DNA from: Tsuneonella amylolytica
Lineage (GTDB): Bacteria; Pseudomonadota; Alphaproteobacteria; Sphingomonadales; Sphingomonadaceae
NCBI RefSeq assembly: GCF_003626915.1
Contig: NZ_CP032570.1
Coordinates: forward strand, 2,293,001-2,357,000
Length of the DNA stretch: 64,000 nucleotides
Reading direction: 5' to 3'
Shown here: positions 1 to 7,111 of the stretch, in pieces
Layout: each line of letters opens with the position of its first letter
Numbering within the stretch: position 1 is the stretch's first letter
Notes under the pieces: generated by a model
Database searches by the model: none
What the model saw: the letters and a program-made list of their open reading frames with translations, nothing else
Told to the model about the DNA's origin: nothing
Program-made: the position numbers and the translations under genes

Positions 1-899
1 AAGTCGGCGGCGATCTGCGCCCGGCGAACTTCGGCGGCGGCGTCAGCTACGACAGCGGCCGCGTCTATGCGACCAACGGCGTGGGCGAAGTGCTCGCGCT
101 CGACGCCGCGAACGGCAGCCAGATCTGGAAGGTGAAGCCGGCCGGTCCGCTGCGCGGTGCGCCGACGGTCGCCTTCGGATCGGTCTACGTGATGACGCAG
201 GACAACCAGGTCATCGCGCTCAACGCCGCGGACGGCAAGCAGCAGTGGGCCGAAGGCGGCTCGACCGCGCAGACCGGCATCTTCGGCGTCGCTTCGCCCG
301 CCGCTGCGCAGGGCACCGTGATCGCCGGCTTCTCGACCGGCGAACTCATCGCCTACCGCTACGAGAACGGCCGTTCGCTGTGGGCCGACGCGCTGGCGCG
401 GACCTCGATCTCGACGCAGGTGGGTGCGCTGTCGGACATCGACGCCGATCCCATCATCGACGCGGGACGCGTCTATGCGCTGGGGCAGGGCGGGCGCATG
501 GCCGCATACGAGCTCGTCACCGGACAGCGCATCTGGGAATTGAACCTCGCCGGCATCTCGACCCCCGCCATCGCGGGCGAATGGATCTTCACCCTGACCG
601 ACCAGGCCCAGTTGCTCGCGATCGCGCGCGGCAACGGCAAGGTGCGGTGGCTGATCGACCTCGGCCAGTACCGCAACATGGAAAAGAAGAAGGACGCGAT
701 CTACTGGACCGGTCCGGTGCTTGCGGGCAACCAGCTGTGGCTCGCCAATTCGGAAGGGCAGATCTACCGTTCCAGCGTGACCGACGGCACCAAGAGCCTG
801 TTCCAGACGGTGAAGGCGCCGATCAGCCTCGCGCCCATCGTCGCCAACAACACGCTCTACGTGCTCGACGACGACGGGACGATCCACGCCTATCGCTGA
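1..899 (+). CDS. bamB: Outer membrane protein assembly factor BamB (3' part)
   Basis: The reading frame is open from the left edge (first complete codon at base 3), so the N-terminus lies outside the window; about 298 residues are visible. The protein is made of PQQ-type beta-propeller blades, with recurring blade motifs such as ALDAANGSQIW, ALNAADGKQQW and AYELVTGQRIW, each a short beta hairpin ending in a tryptophan. This is the pattern of BamB, the periplasmic lipoprotein propeller that supports BamA in folding outer membrane beta-barrels. The lipobox cannot be seen because the start is missing. The stop is followed by a 56-nt gap and then a membrane methyltransferase gene on the same strand. 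A quinoprotein dehydrogenase is less likely: blades are short and no catalytic residues are evident. Confidence 0.85.
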   Translation, partial: VGGDLRPANFGGGVSYDSGRVYATNGVGEVLALDAANGSQIWKVKPAGPLRGAPTVAFGSVYVMTQDNQVIALNAADGKQQWAEGGSTAQTGIFGVASPAAAQGTVIAGFSTGELIAYRYENGRSLWADALARTSISTQVGALSDIDADPIIDAGRVYALGQGGRMAAYELVTGQRIWELNLAGISTPAIAGEWIFTLTDQAQLLAIARGNGKVRWLIDLGQYRNMEKKKDAIYWTGPVLAGNQLWLANSEGQIYRSSVTDGTKSLFQTVKAPISLAPIVANNTLYVLDDDGTIHAYR

Positions 900-955
900 G
901 GCGGGTGCGGGCGACTTTACCCGCCCGTTAACCGGTTTACGCTAGCCCGGCGCGG

Positions 956-2341
956 GTGAGCGAACCGCGCCCCGATGCAGTCAATGCCGCCCGCCCGCCG
1001 AGCGACGTCTCGCCGTGGGTGGGGCTGGCGGGCCTGGCGGGGCTTTTCGCCTGGATTCTCGCCTGCCGCCACTGGCCCGCGATCGCCGATGCGCTGGCGC
1101 TGCCGGGGCCCCGCGTGCGGCTCGACGGGCCCTTCGCCGCGCTGGCCGCGATGGTGTTCTCCACCCTGCCGATGGTCGCCGTGACCTTGCTCTTGGACAA
1201 GGCGCACCTGCGCCCGTCCACCGGCATCGACTGGCTTCGGCGACGGCCCGCGGCCGAGACCGCGCCCGTCTCCATGGTCAAGATCGCCGGGCTGTGGACC
1301 ACGTGGGTCGGAATCGCCGGGCTCTATGCGCTCGGCCGGTGGTACTGGGACGGGCAGTACCTGTTCGCGATGAAGGTGCTGGGCGCGTTCGCCATCCCGC
1401 TGTTCGTGCTCGCGGTGCCTTACGTCCTCTGGCTCGACCGTCGGCTGGTCGAGCCACGCGACGGGGCGTGGCACTTCGGCCAGATGGTCCTGCTGCGCGA
1501 CGGCTACGACTGGGAAGCGGTGAAGAAGCACTGGCGCGGCTGGATCATCAAGGGGTTCTTCGGCGCATTCATGATCTCGATCCTGCCGCCGGGCTTTGCC
1601 GCGGTGGTGAACGCCGATTACGCCGCGATGCTGCACGATCCGGCGGCGCTGGGCATGGCGCTCATCACGCTGCTGTTCCTCGTCGACGTGCAGATCGGCA
1701 CGGTCGGCTACATCGTCACCTTCCGCCCGCTCGACACGCACATCCGCAGCGGCAACCCATTGCTGGCGGGATGGGTCGCGGCGCTCCTCTGCTATCCGCC
1801 GTTCGTCTACGGCTTCATGGGCAGCGGGATACTCGGCTACGAGACCGGCACCCCGGGGCAGGGCGATGCCAACTGGGCATTCTGGATGGCGGGCCATCCC
1901 GCATTGATGTGGGTGTGGGCCGCCGCGCTGGTGGCGCTGACCGCGATCTACGCGTGGGCGACGTTCGCCTTCGGCTTGCGGTTTTCCAACCTCACCTATC
2001 GTGGGGTGCTGACGAACGGGCCGTACCGGTTCACCCGGCATCCCGCCTATCTCAGCAAAAACGCCTTCTGGTGGCTGTCGACGCTGCCGTTCCTCGTCAC
2101 CAGCGGGCTTGCGACCGACGTGGTGCGCAACACCGTCTGCCTCGCGGCGGTCAACGCGATCTATTTCTGGCGCGCGCGGACCGAGGAGGAGCACCTCTGG
2201 GCCGAGGACCCGAAGTACCGCGCCTATCATGCCTGGATGAGCGAGCACGGCCTGATCACCGCGCCTCTGGTGCGGTTGAAGCGCAAGCTGGGCCTGCGCG
2301 TGCGCGGTTTCGACAGCGTGGCGCCCGAACCCGCCGAGTAA
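956..2341 (+). CDS. Polytopic membrane methyltransferase, isoprenylcysteine carboxyl methyltransferase (ICMT)-like
   Basis: 461 aa from a GTG start. The C-terminal third carries the ICMT / phospholipid-methyltransferase signature: NGPYRFTRHPAYLSKN near residues 352-368, then a charged EEEHL segment near residue 411 and a KYRAYH segment. In this superfamily these parts bind S-adenosylmethionine at the membrane face. The N-terminal two thirds is a long hydrophobic extension with several predicted membrane helices, which makes the protein about twice the size of a minimal ICMT domain. The substrate is unknown; a lipid or prenylated small molecule is an inference from the family. It follows bamB on the same strand but the 56-nt gap does not prove cotranscription. 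It converges on the monooxygenase gene with 4 nt between stops. Confidence 0.7.
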   Translation: MSEPRPDAVNAARPPSDVSPWVGLAGLAGLFAWILACRHWPAIADALALPGPRVRLDGPFAALAAMVFSTLPMVAVTLLLDKAHLRPSTGIDWLRRRPAAETAPVSMVKIAGLWTTWVGIAGLYALGRWYWDGQYLFAMKVLGAFAIPLFVLAVPYVLWLDRRLVEPRDGAWHFGQMVLLRDGYDWEAVKKHWRGWIIKGFFGAFMISILPPGFAAVVNADYAAMLHDPAALGMALITLLFLVDVQIGTVGYIVTFRPLDTHIRSGNPLLAGWVAALLCYPPFVYGFMGSGILGYETGTPGQGDANWAFWMAGHPALMWVWAAALVALTAIYAWATFAFGLRFSNLTYRGVLTNGPYRFTRHPAYLSKNAFWWLSTLPFLVTSGLATDVVRNTVCLAAVNAIYFWRARTEEEHLWAEDPKYRAYHAWMSEHGLITAPLVRLKRKLGLRVRGFDSVAPEPAE

Positions 2342-2345
2342 GCGG

Positions 2346-2645
2346 CTAGATCGGCTGGCCGTCGTCGGCCTCGTGCATCCGCAGGTCCCGTTCGATCACG
2401 CCGACCGCGCCCATCGCCTTGCGCCATTCGGCCATGTGGGGCGCCTTGCCGTGGGCCATCAGCGCATCGCGGTCGCGCCATGCCTCCGAGATGACGAGAA
2501 GTTGCGGGTCCAGCACGTCCTGCGCGAACTGGTAGCGGATGCAACCGTCTTCCTTGCGGGTTTCGACCAGCATCGTGTGCATGGCTTCGCGCGCGCTCTC
2601 GAACGCCTCTTCGGGCACGCGGACGGTTCCGACGACGAGGATCAT
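2346..2645 (-). CDS. Antibiotic biosynthesis monooxygenase (ABM)-family protein
   Basis: 99 aa, the usual length of a single ABM ferredoxin-like domain. The N-terminus (ILVVGTVRVPEEAFESA), the EDGCIRYQFAQD turn and the LLVISEAWRDRDALMAH strand-helix unit match this family (YgiN-like quinol or polyketide monooxygenases and related dimeric proteins). The substrate cannot be deduced. It is the last gene of a minus-strand run rsmE-gshA-this gene, starting 16 nt after the gshA stop, so cotranscription with glutathione synthesis is likely. A small-molecule or quinone redox role would fit that setting, but this is inference. Confidence 0.75.
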   Translation of the reverse strand: MILVVGTVRVPEEAFESAREAMHTMLVETRKEDGCIRYQFAQDVLDPQLLVISEAWRDRDALMAHGKAPHMAEWRKAMGAVGVIERDLRMHEADDGQPI

Positions 2646-2661
2646 GGCTCTCTCCCTTGGC

Positions 2662-4032
2662 TTAGAAACTGTACTTGTAGACGCGCGAGACGTCGCCGCC
2701 CCACTCGCCGTGATACTTGTCGAGCAGGCGCTGCGCCGGCACCTTGCCGCTGGCGACGATCTCGTCGAGCGTTTCGAGAAAGCCCGTCTCGTTGTCGCCG
2801 CTGGAATTCAGCTGCCCGCGCGCGACAAGCCCGGCGCGGGCGATCTTCAGCACCTCGGGCGCAATGTCGCGCAGGGTCCGGCCCCCCGGCACCGGCGCGT
2901 CGAGCGCCAGCTTCGGCACCGCGTTCCGCAGCGTCTCGCGCTCGTCCATCGACCAGTCCTTGACGAGGTCCCACGCCGCATCGAGCGCGCTCTGATCGTA
3001 GAGCAGCCCGACCCACAGTGCGGGAAGGGCGCAAATGCGGCTCCACGGCCCGCCGTCGGCCCCGCGCATCTCGAGGAAGGACTTGAGGCGCACTTCGGGG
3101 AAGGCGGTGGACAGGTGATCCCACCAGTCGCTCATCGTGGGTTTCTCGCCCGGCAGCACGGCCAGCTCGCCCTTCAGGAAATCGCGGAAGCTGTGGCCCG
3201 CGGCATCGATGTATTTTCCGTCGCGGAAGACGAAGTACATCGGCACGTCGAGCATGTAGTCGGCGTAGCGTTCGTAGCCGAAGCCGTCCTCGAACACGAA
3301 GGGGATCATGCCGGTGCGGTGCGGGTCGGTGTCGGACCAGATGTGGCTGCGGTAGCTCAGGTACCCGTTCGGCCTGCCTTCCGTGAATGGCGAATTTGCG
3401 AAGAGCGCCGTGGCGAGCGGCTGCAACGCCAGCGAAACGCGGAACTTCTGCACCATGTCCGCTTCCGACGAGTAGTCGAGGTTGGTCTGGATGGTGCAGG
3501 TCCGCAGCATCATGTCGAGGCCCAGGCTGCCGACGCGCGGCATGTGGCGCAGCATGATCTCGTACCGGCCCTTGGGCATGATCGGCAGCTCGCCGCGCGT
3601 CTTGTCGGGCCACATGCCGAGGCCGAGAAAGCCCACGCCGCAGGTATCGCCGATGGCCTTCACCTGCGTGAGATGCCGGCCCGTTTCGGCGCAGGTCTGA
3701 TGGAGATTGACCACCGGCGCGCCCGACAGTTCGAGCTGGCCCGCCGGTTCGAGACTGACGGTCCCGTCCTCGCCGCGCATGGCGATGACCTGTCCGTTCT
3801 CCTCCACCGGCTCCCACCCGAAACCGGTCAGCGCCATCAGCAGGTCGCGGATGCCGCCGGCTTCCTCGTACGACGGCGCGTGATGGTCGGGCAGCTTGTA
3901 GACGAGCTTCTCGTGCTCGGTGCCGATGCGCCACATCTGTTTCGGCTTCTCGCCCGCCGCCATGGGGGCGATCAGCGCCTCGCGCGACTCGATGATGGGA
4001 TCGTCGGCTGCCGAGGCTTCGCGGGTGCTCAT
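2662..4032 (-). CDS. gshA: Glutamate-cysteine ligase, GCS2/plant type
   Basis: 456 aa from the ATG at 4032; a longer open frame extends upstream, but the family alignment starts near MWRIGTEHEKLVYK (residues 34-47). The protein catalyses ATP-dependent joining of glutamate and cysteine, the first and limiting step of glutathione synthesis, in the cytosol. Family landmarks seen include GVGFLGLGMWPDK, a conserved MPKGRYEIM segment, QTNLDYSSEADM and SHIWSDTDPHR, all typical of the plant/alphaproteobacterial GshA class and not of the enterobacterial class. It lies between rsmE (41 nt upstream) and the ABM gene on the minus strand. Length and motifs are complete. Confidence 0.93.
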   Translation of the reverse strand: MSTREASAADDPIIESREALIAPMAAGEKPKQMWRIGTEHEKLVYKLPDHHAPSYEEAGGIRDLLMALTGFGWEPVEENGQVIAMRGEDGTVSLEPAGQLELSGAPVVNLHQTCAETGRHLTQVKAIGDTCGVGFLGLGMWPDKTRGELPIMPKGRYEIMLRHMPRVGSLGLDMMLRTCTIQTNLDYSSEADMVQKFRVSLALQPLATALFANSPFTEGRPNGYLSYRSHIWSDTDPHRTGMIPFVFEDGFGYERYADYMLDVPMYFVFRDGKYIDAAGHSFRDFLKGELAVLPGEKPTMSDWWDHLSTAFPEVRLKSFLEMRGADGGPWSRICALPALWVGLLYDQSALDAAWDLVKDWSMDERETLRNAVPKLALDAPVPGGRTLRDIAPEVLKIARAGLVARGQLNSSGDNETGFLETLDEIVASGKVPAQRLLDKYHGEWGGDVSRVYKYSF

Positions 4033-4073
4033 GCCGGTGGCACTAGGAAACCGAAATCGCGGGCGCCAGCGAA

Positions 4074-4862
4074 TTAATCTTGGCCTTCCCCCGCCGCGTT
4101 CGCGCTCCAGTCGCCGCAGGTCGCCATCCATATCGACAGCGCCGCGATGCCCGCGGTTTCGCCGCGCAGGATACGGGGGCCGAGCGAGATCGCGCGCGCC
4201 TGCGGGAGGGCGCGGATCGCCTCGCGCTCGGCATCGTCGAAGCCGCCCTCCGGTCCGGTAAGTATCGCGGCCGGTCCCGGACAGTCCGCAAATGCGCGCG
4301 CCGCCGGTTCGCCGCCGGTCTCGTCGGCGAAGAACAGCGTGCGCTCCGCCGGCCAGTCGCGCAGCATCGCGGACAGCGGTACGGGCGCGTCAAGCGCGGG
4401 CAGGGCGGTCCGCGCACATTGCTCCGCCGCCTCGACGGTGAGGCCGCGCGCGCGGTCGAGGTTGAGCTTGTCCGCCACGCAGCGACGCGTCAGCACCGGG
4501 CGAATGGCTGCGACGCCGATCTCGGTCGCCTTCTCCAGCACCAGATCGAAGCGGTCCTTCTTGAGGAGCGCGGGGACCAGCCACAGGTCCGGCACGGCCT
4601 CGCGCGGGCGGAGCCGTTCGGCCGGCTCCAGCACGACGTCCCGCTTGCCGGTCTCGAGGACCCGCGCAGCCCATTCGCCGGTCGCATCGTCGCACAGGAT
4701 GACCGTATCGCCCGGCGCGACCCGCATGACGCGCGCCAGGTAGTGCGCCTGGTTGCCTTCGATGGTGACCGTCTGCCCGGCAGCGAGCGGGGGCGGCACG
4801 AACAGGCGCGGGGCACTTTTCGGCGGCCAGGCCGGCGTCTTCGGCTGGTGGGAGGCGGGCAT
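4074..4862 (-). CDS. rsmE: 16S rRNA (uracil-1498-N3)-methyltransferase RsmE
   Basis: 262 aa. An open frame continues upstream to 5228, but homology begins near RLFVPPPLAAGQ and the ATG at 4862 gives a normal length. RsmE is a SPOUT-class enzyme that methylates U1498 of 16S rRNA in the 30S subunit. The SPOUT knot is visible: AAILTGPEGGFDDAER, then SLGPRILRGETAGIAAL near the C-terminus, which is the hallmark GxRILRxETA motif of RsmE. The N-terminal PUA-like domain includes HYLARVMRVAPGD. It is first of a minus-strand run with gshA and is divergent from ubiA, whose GTG start lies 160 bp away. Confidence 0.95.
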   Translation of the reverse strand: MPASHQPKTPAWPPKSAPRLFVPPPLAAGQTVTIEGNQAHYLARVMRVAPGDTVILCDDATGEWAARVLETGKRDVVLEPAERLRPREAVPDLWLVPALLKKDRFDLVLEKATEIGVAAIRPVLTRRCVADKLNLDRARGLTVEAAEQCARTALPALDAPVPLSAMLRDWPAERTLFFADETGGEPAARAFADCPGPAAILTGPEGGFDDAEREAIRALPQARAISLGPRILRGETAGIAALSIWMATCGDWSANAAGEGQD

Positions 4863-5022
4863 GGGCGCTGTCCTACATCCGCGGCCTGTGGCAAGGAAGT
4901 CCCATGGCGCGCTGCTCGATCCTGTTATCGATCCCCCGGTTCCGCCCGCGATCGGCCGGTCCGGGACTTTCCCCTCTGGACAGTGTGACAGGTGTGACAC
5001 GCCCTCAGGCAATGGCCGCATC

Positions 5023-5928
5023 GTGACCGCCGAGACGATCGTACCCGACAGCGAACACCGCGGGCTGGTCGCGCGGTTGCCGCAGGTGCCGCGCGACCTC
5101 GCCATGCTGGCCCGGTTCGACCGGCCGATCGGCTGGTGGCTTCTGTTCTGGCCCTGCGTGTGGGGCGTGTGGCTGGCGGGGGCGGGGTGGCAGTTGCCGC
5201 TCCTCGCCTGGCTGCTTGCCGGCAGCATCGCGATGCGCGGGGCGGGTTGCGTCTACAACGACATCGTCGATGCCGACCTCGACCGGCAGGTCGCGCGCAC
5301 CGCCAGCCGCCCGGTCGCGAGCGGGCGGGTGTCGCGCAAGCTGGCCTGGGGATGGCTGCTGGTGCTGTGCGCGGTCGGCCTCGTCGTGCTGCTACAACTG
5401 CGCTGGCAGGCGCAGCTCGTGGCGCTGGCGAGCCTCGCACTGGTCGCCGCCTATCCATTCATGAAACGGATCACCTGGTGGCCGCAGGCGTGGCTGGGGC
5501 TGGTGTTCACCTGGGGTGCGCTCGTCGGCTGGACGGCGCTGCGGCTCGACCATCTCGACGTCATGCTGGCGCTCTACGCCGGGGCGTTCTTCTGGTGCAT
5601 GGGATACGACACGATCTACGCGTTGCAGGACCGCGAGGACGATGCGCTCGTCGGCATCCGGTCGAGCGCGCTGCGGCTGGGCCGCCATGTGAAGGGCGGG
5701 GTCGCCGCGTTCTACGCCGCCGCGGTGGCGCTCTGGCTGCTGGCGTTCTGGCTGCTGCGCGGCGACCCGCTGGCACTGCTCGCGCTCGCCCCGGCGGCGG
5801 CGCATCTTGCCTGGCAGGTGACGACGCTCGATCCGGCGGATCCGGCCAATCCGCTCGATCGCTTCCGCTCCAACCGTTTCGCGGGTGCACTGGTGGCGGC
5901 GGCGTGCTTCGTCGTCGGAAACGCCTGA
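5023..5928 (+). CDS. ubiA: 4-hydroxybenzoate polyprenyltransferase UbiA
   Basis: 301 aa from a GTG start; the open frame extends further upstream but overlaps the rsmE coding strand, and the GTG gives the usual family length. UbiA is an integral inner-membrane prenyltransferase that attaches the polyprenyl tail to 4-hydroxybenzoate in ubiquinone synthesis. Both Asp-rich metal-binding motifs are present: NDIVDADLD at residues 79-87 and YDTIYALQDREDD at about 195-207. RPIGWWLLFWP (residues 34-44) is the typical first-helix entry. The polyprenyl diphosphate donor is probably made by the synthase at 61066-62085 in this same window. The SRAP gene follows after 12 nt. Confidence 0.95.
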   Translation: MTAETIVPDSEHRGLVARLPQVPRDLAMLARFDRPIGWWLLFWPCVWGVWLAGAGWQLPLLAWLLAGSIAMRGAGCVYNDIVDADLDRQVARTASRPVASGRVSRKLAWGWLLVLCAVGLVVLLQLRWQAQLVALASLALVAAYPFMKRITWWPQAWLGLVFTWGALVGWTALRLDHLDVMLALYAGAFFWCMGYDTIYALQDREDDALVGIRSSALRLGRHVKGGVAAFYAAAVALWLLAFWLLRGDPLALLALAPAAAHLAWQVTTLDPADPANPLDRFRSNRFAGALVAAACFVVGNA

Positions 5929-5940
5929 GGGGAACGCCGG

Positions 5941-6570
5941 ATGTGCAATCTCTACCGCATGACGAAGAACGCCGACGAGGTGGCGAAGTGGTTCGCCGCG
6001 CTCAACGAAGCGGCGGGGGCGAACTTCGGGGCGGAAGTCTATCCCGGCTATCCCGGCCTTGTCGTTGCGGAAGGGCGGGTCCGGCAGATGAACTGGGGCT
6101 TTCCCGTGGTGCTCAAGGGGAAGAAGGGCCAGTCGCTGAAGCCGAAACCGGTCACCAACGCGCGCGACGACAAGCTGACCACCGCGTTCTGGCGCGACAG
6201 CTTTGCCAAGCGCCGCTGCCTCATCCCGGTCACCAAGTGGGCCGAACCCGAAGGCAAGGCCGGCGCGATGACGCGCACGTGGTACAGGCTTGGCGGGCAC
6301 GAGATGTTCGCGGTCGCGGGGCTCTGGCGGCCCACCGCCGAATGGGGCGACGCCTACACGATGGTCATGGCCGATGCCTGCGCCGCGATGTTCGACGTGC
6401 ACGACCGGATGCCGGTGATCCTGACGGCGGACCAGTACGAACAGTGGCAGCACGGCAGCGAGGACGAGGCGATGGCGCTGGTCCGCACCTGCGACCTCGA
6501 ACTTGCGGTCGAGCGGACCGATGCGCTGTGGGTGTCGGGGGAACGGCCGGCGCAGACTTCGCTGCTCTGA
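5941..6570 (+). CDS. SOS response-associated peptidase (SRAP/YedK-HMCES family)
   Basis: 209 aa. SRAP proteins remove their initiator Met and use the exposed Cys2 to form a thiazolidine crosslink with abasic sites in single-stranded DNA. The protein begins MCNLYRMT, so the essential Cys2 is present; the other expected active-site residues are in place at Asn73 (PVTNARDD), Glu102 (KWAEPEG) and His154 (FDVHDRMPVIL). GLWRPTAEW is the family core strand. Glu102 sits in an unusual WAEPEGK context instead of the common YEW, so this is a divergent subgroup. It starts 12 nt after ubiA, possibly by readthrough; no SOS box was identified. Confidence 0.92.
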   Translation: MCNLYRMTKNADEVAKWFAALNEAAGANFGAEVYPGYPGLVVAEGRVRQMNWGFPVVLKGKKGQSLKPKPVTNARDDKLTTAFWRDSFAKRRCLIPVTKWAEPEGKAGAMTRTWYRLGGHEMFAVAGLWRPTAEWGDAYTMVMADACAAMFDVHDRMPVILTADQYEQWQHGSEDEAMALVRTCDLELAVERTDALWVSGERPAQTSLL

Positions 6571-6580
6571 TCCCGCGCGA

Positions 6581-7111
6581 TCAGTGTTCCGGGCCGAGTT
6601 CCAGGTCGAGATCGCGGGGCCGCGCGAAGTGGACGAGCTTGCCGCATTCCCCGTCGATGTCCGCCCAGTCGTCGATCGCGAGTTCGAGCACGGCGAACGT
6701 CGCGGTGGGGAACTTGACCGAAGCCTCGTCGAACAGGTCGTTCTCGTTCGCCGGCGGCACGAGTTCGAGGAGCAGGTCCTGCAGCCCGGGATTGTGGCCC
6801 GACAGCAGCACGGCATCTGCATCGCCCGCCTTCTCGCGTACGACGTCGAGCAGGGTCGCCGCGTCGGCGAGGTAGGCGCGCTGGTCGTAGCGCGGCGCGA
6901 GGCCGAGCCCGGCGGCCTCCAGCGTCGCCTTCACGCGTTCGGCGGGACTGGCGAGCAGCGCGTCCCACCGCACCCCGTGGTCGCGAATATGCGCACCGAT
7001 CAGCGCCGCGCCCCGCCGTCCGCGATCGTTAAGACCGCGGTCGAAGTCGCGCTGGCCGATGTCGTCCCAGTCGGACTTGGCGTGGCGCAGCAGGCCGAGC
7101 AGCTTGGTCAG
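6581..7111 (-). CDS. sixA: Histidine phosphatase SixA-like, probable CTG start
   Basis: About 176 aa. The protein opens with LLGLLRHAKSDWDD, the RHG motif of the histidine phosphatase (phosphoglycerate-mutase) superfamily; the catalytic His is residue 10 and the second conserved His is in LLSGHNPGLQDLLLEL. SixA dephosphorylates phosphohistidine on HPt domains, although small alphaproteobacterial members may have other substrates. No ATG, GTG or TTG occurs in frame near the expected N-terminus. The only plausible start is CTG at 7111-7109, which overlaps the helicase stop codon as CTGA and has GAGAGGA placed 9 nt upstream. Expression is therefore probably coupled to the helicase gene. Standard gene callers are likely to miss or mis-start this gene. 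Confidence 0.82.
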   Translation of the reverse strand: MTKLLGLLRHAKSDWDDIGQRDFDRGLNDRGRRGAALIGAHIRDHGVRWDALLASPAERVKATLEAAGLGLAPRYDQRAYLADAATLLDVVREKAGDADAVLLSGHNPGLQDLLLELVPPANENDLFDEASVKFPTATFAVLELAIDDWADIDGECGKLVHFARPRDLDLELGPEH

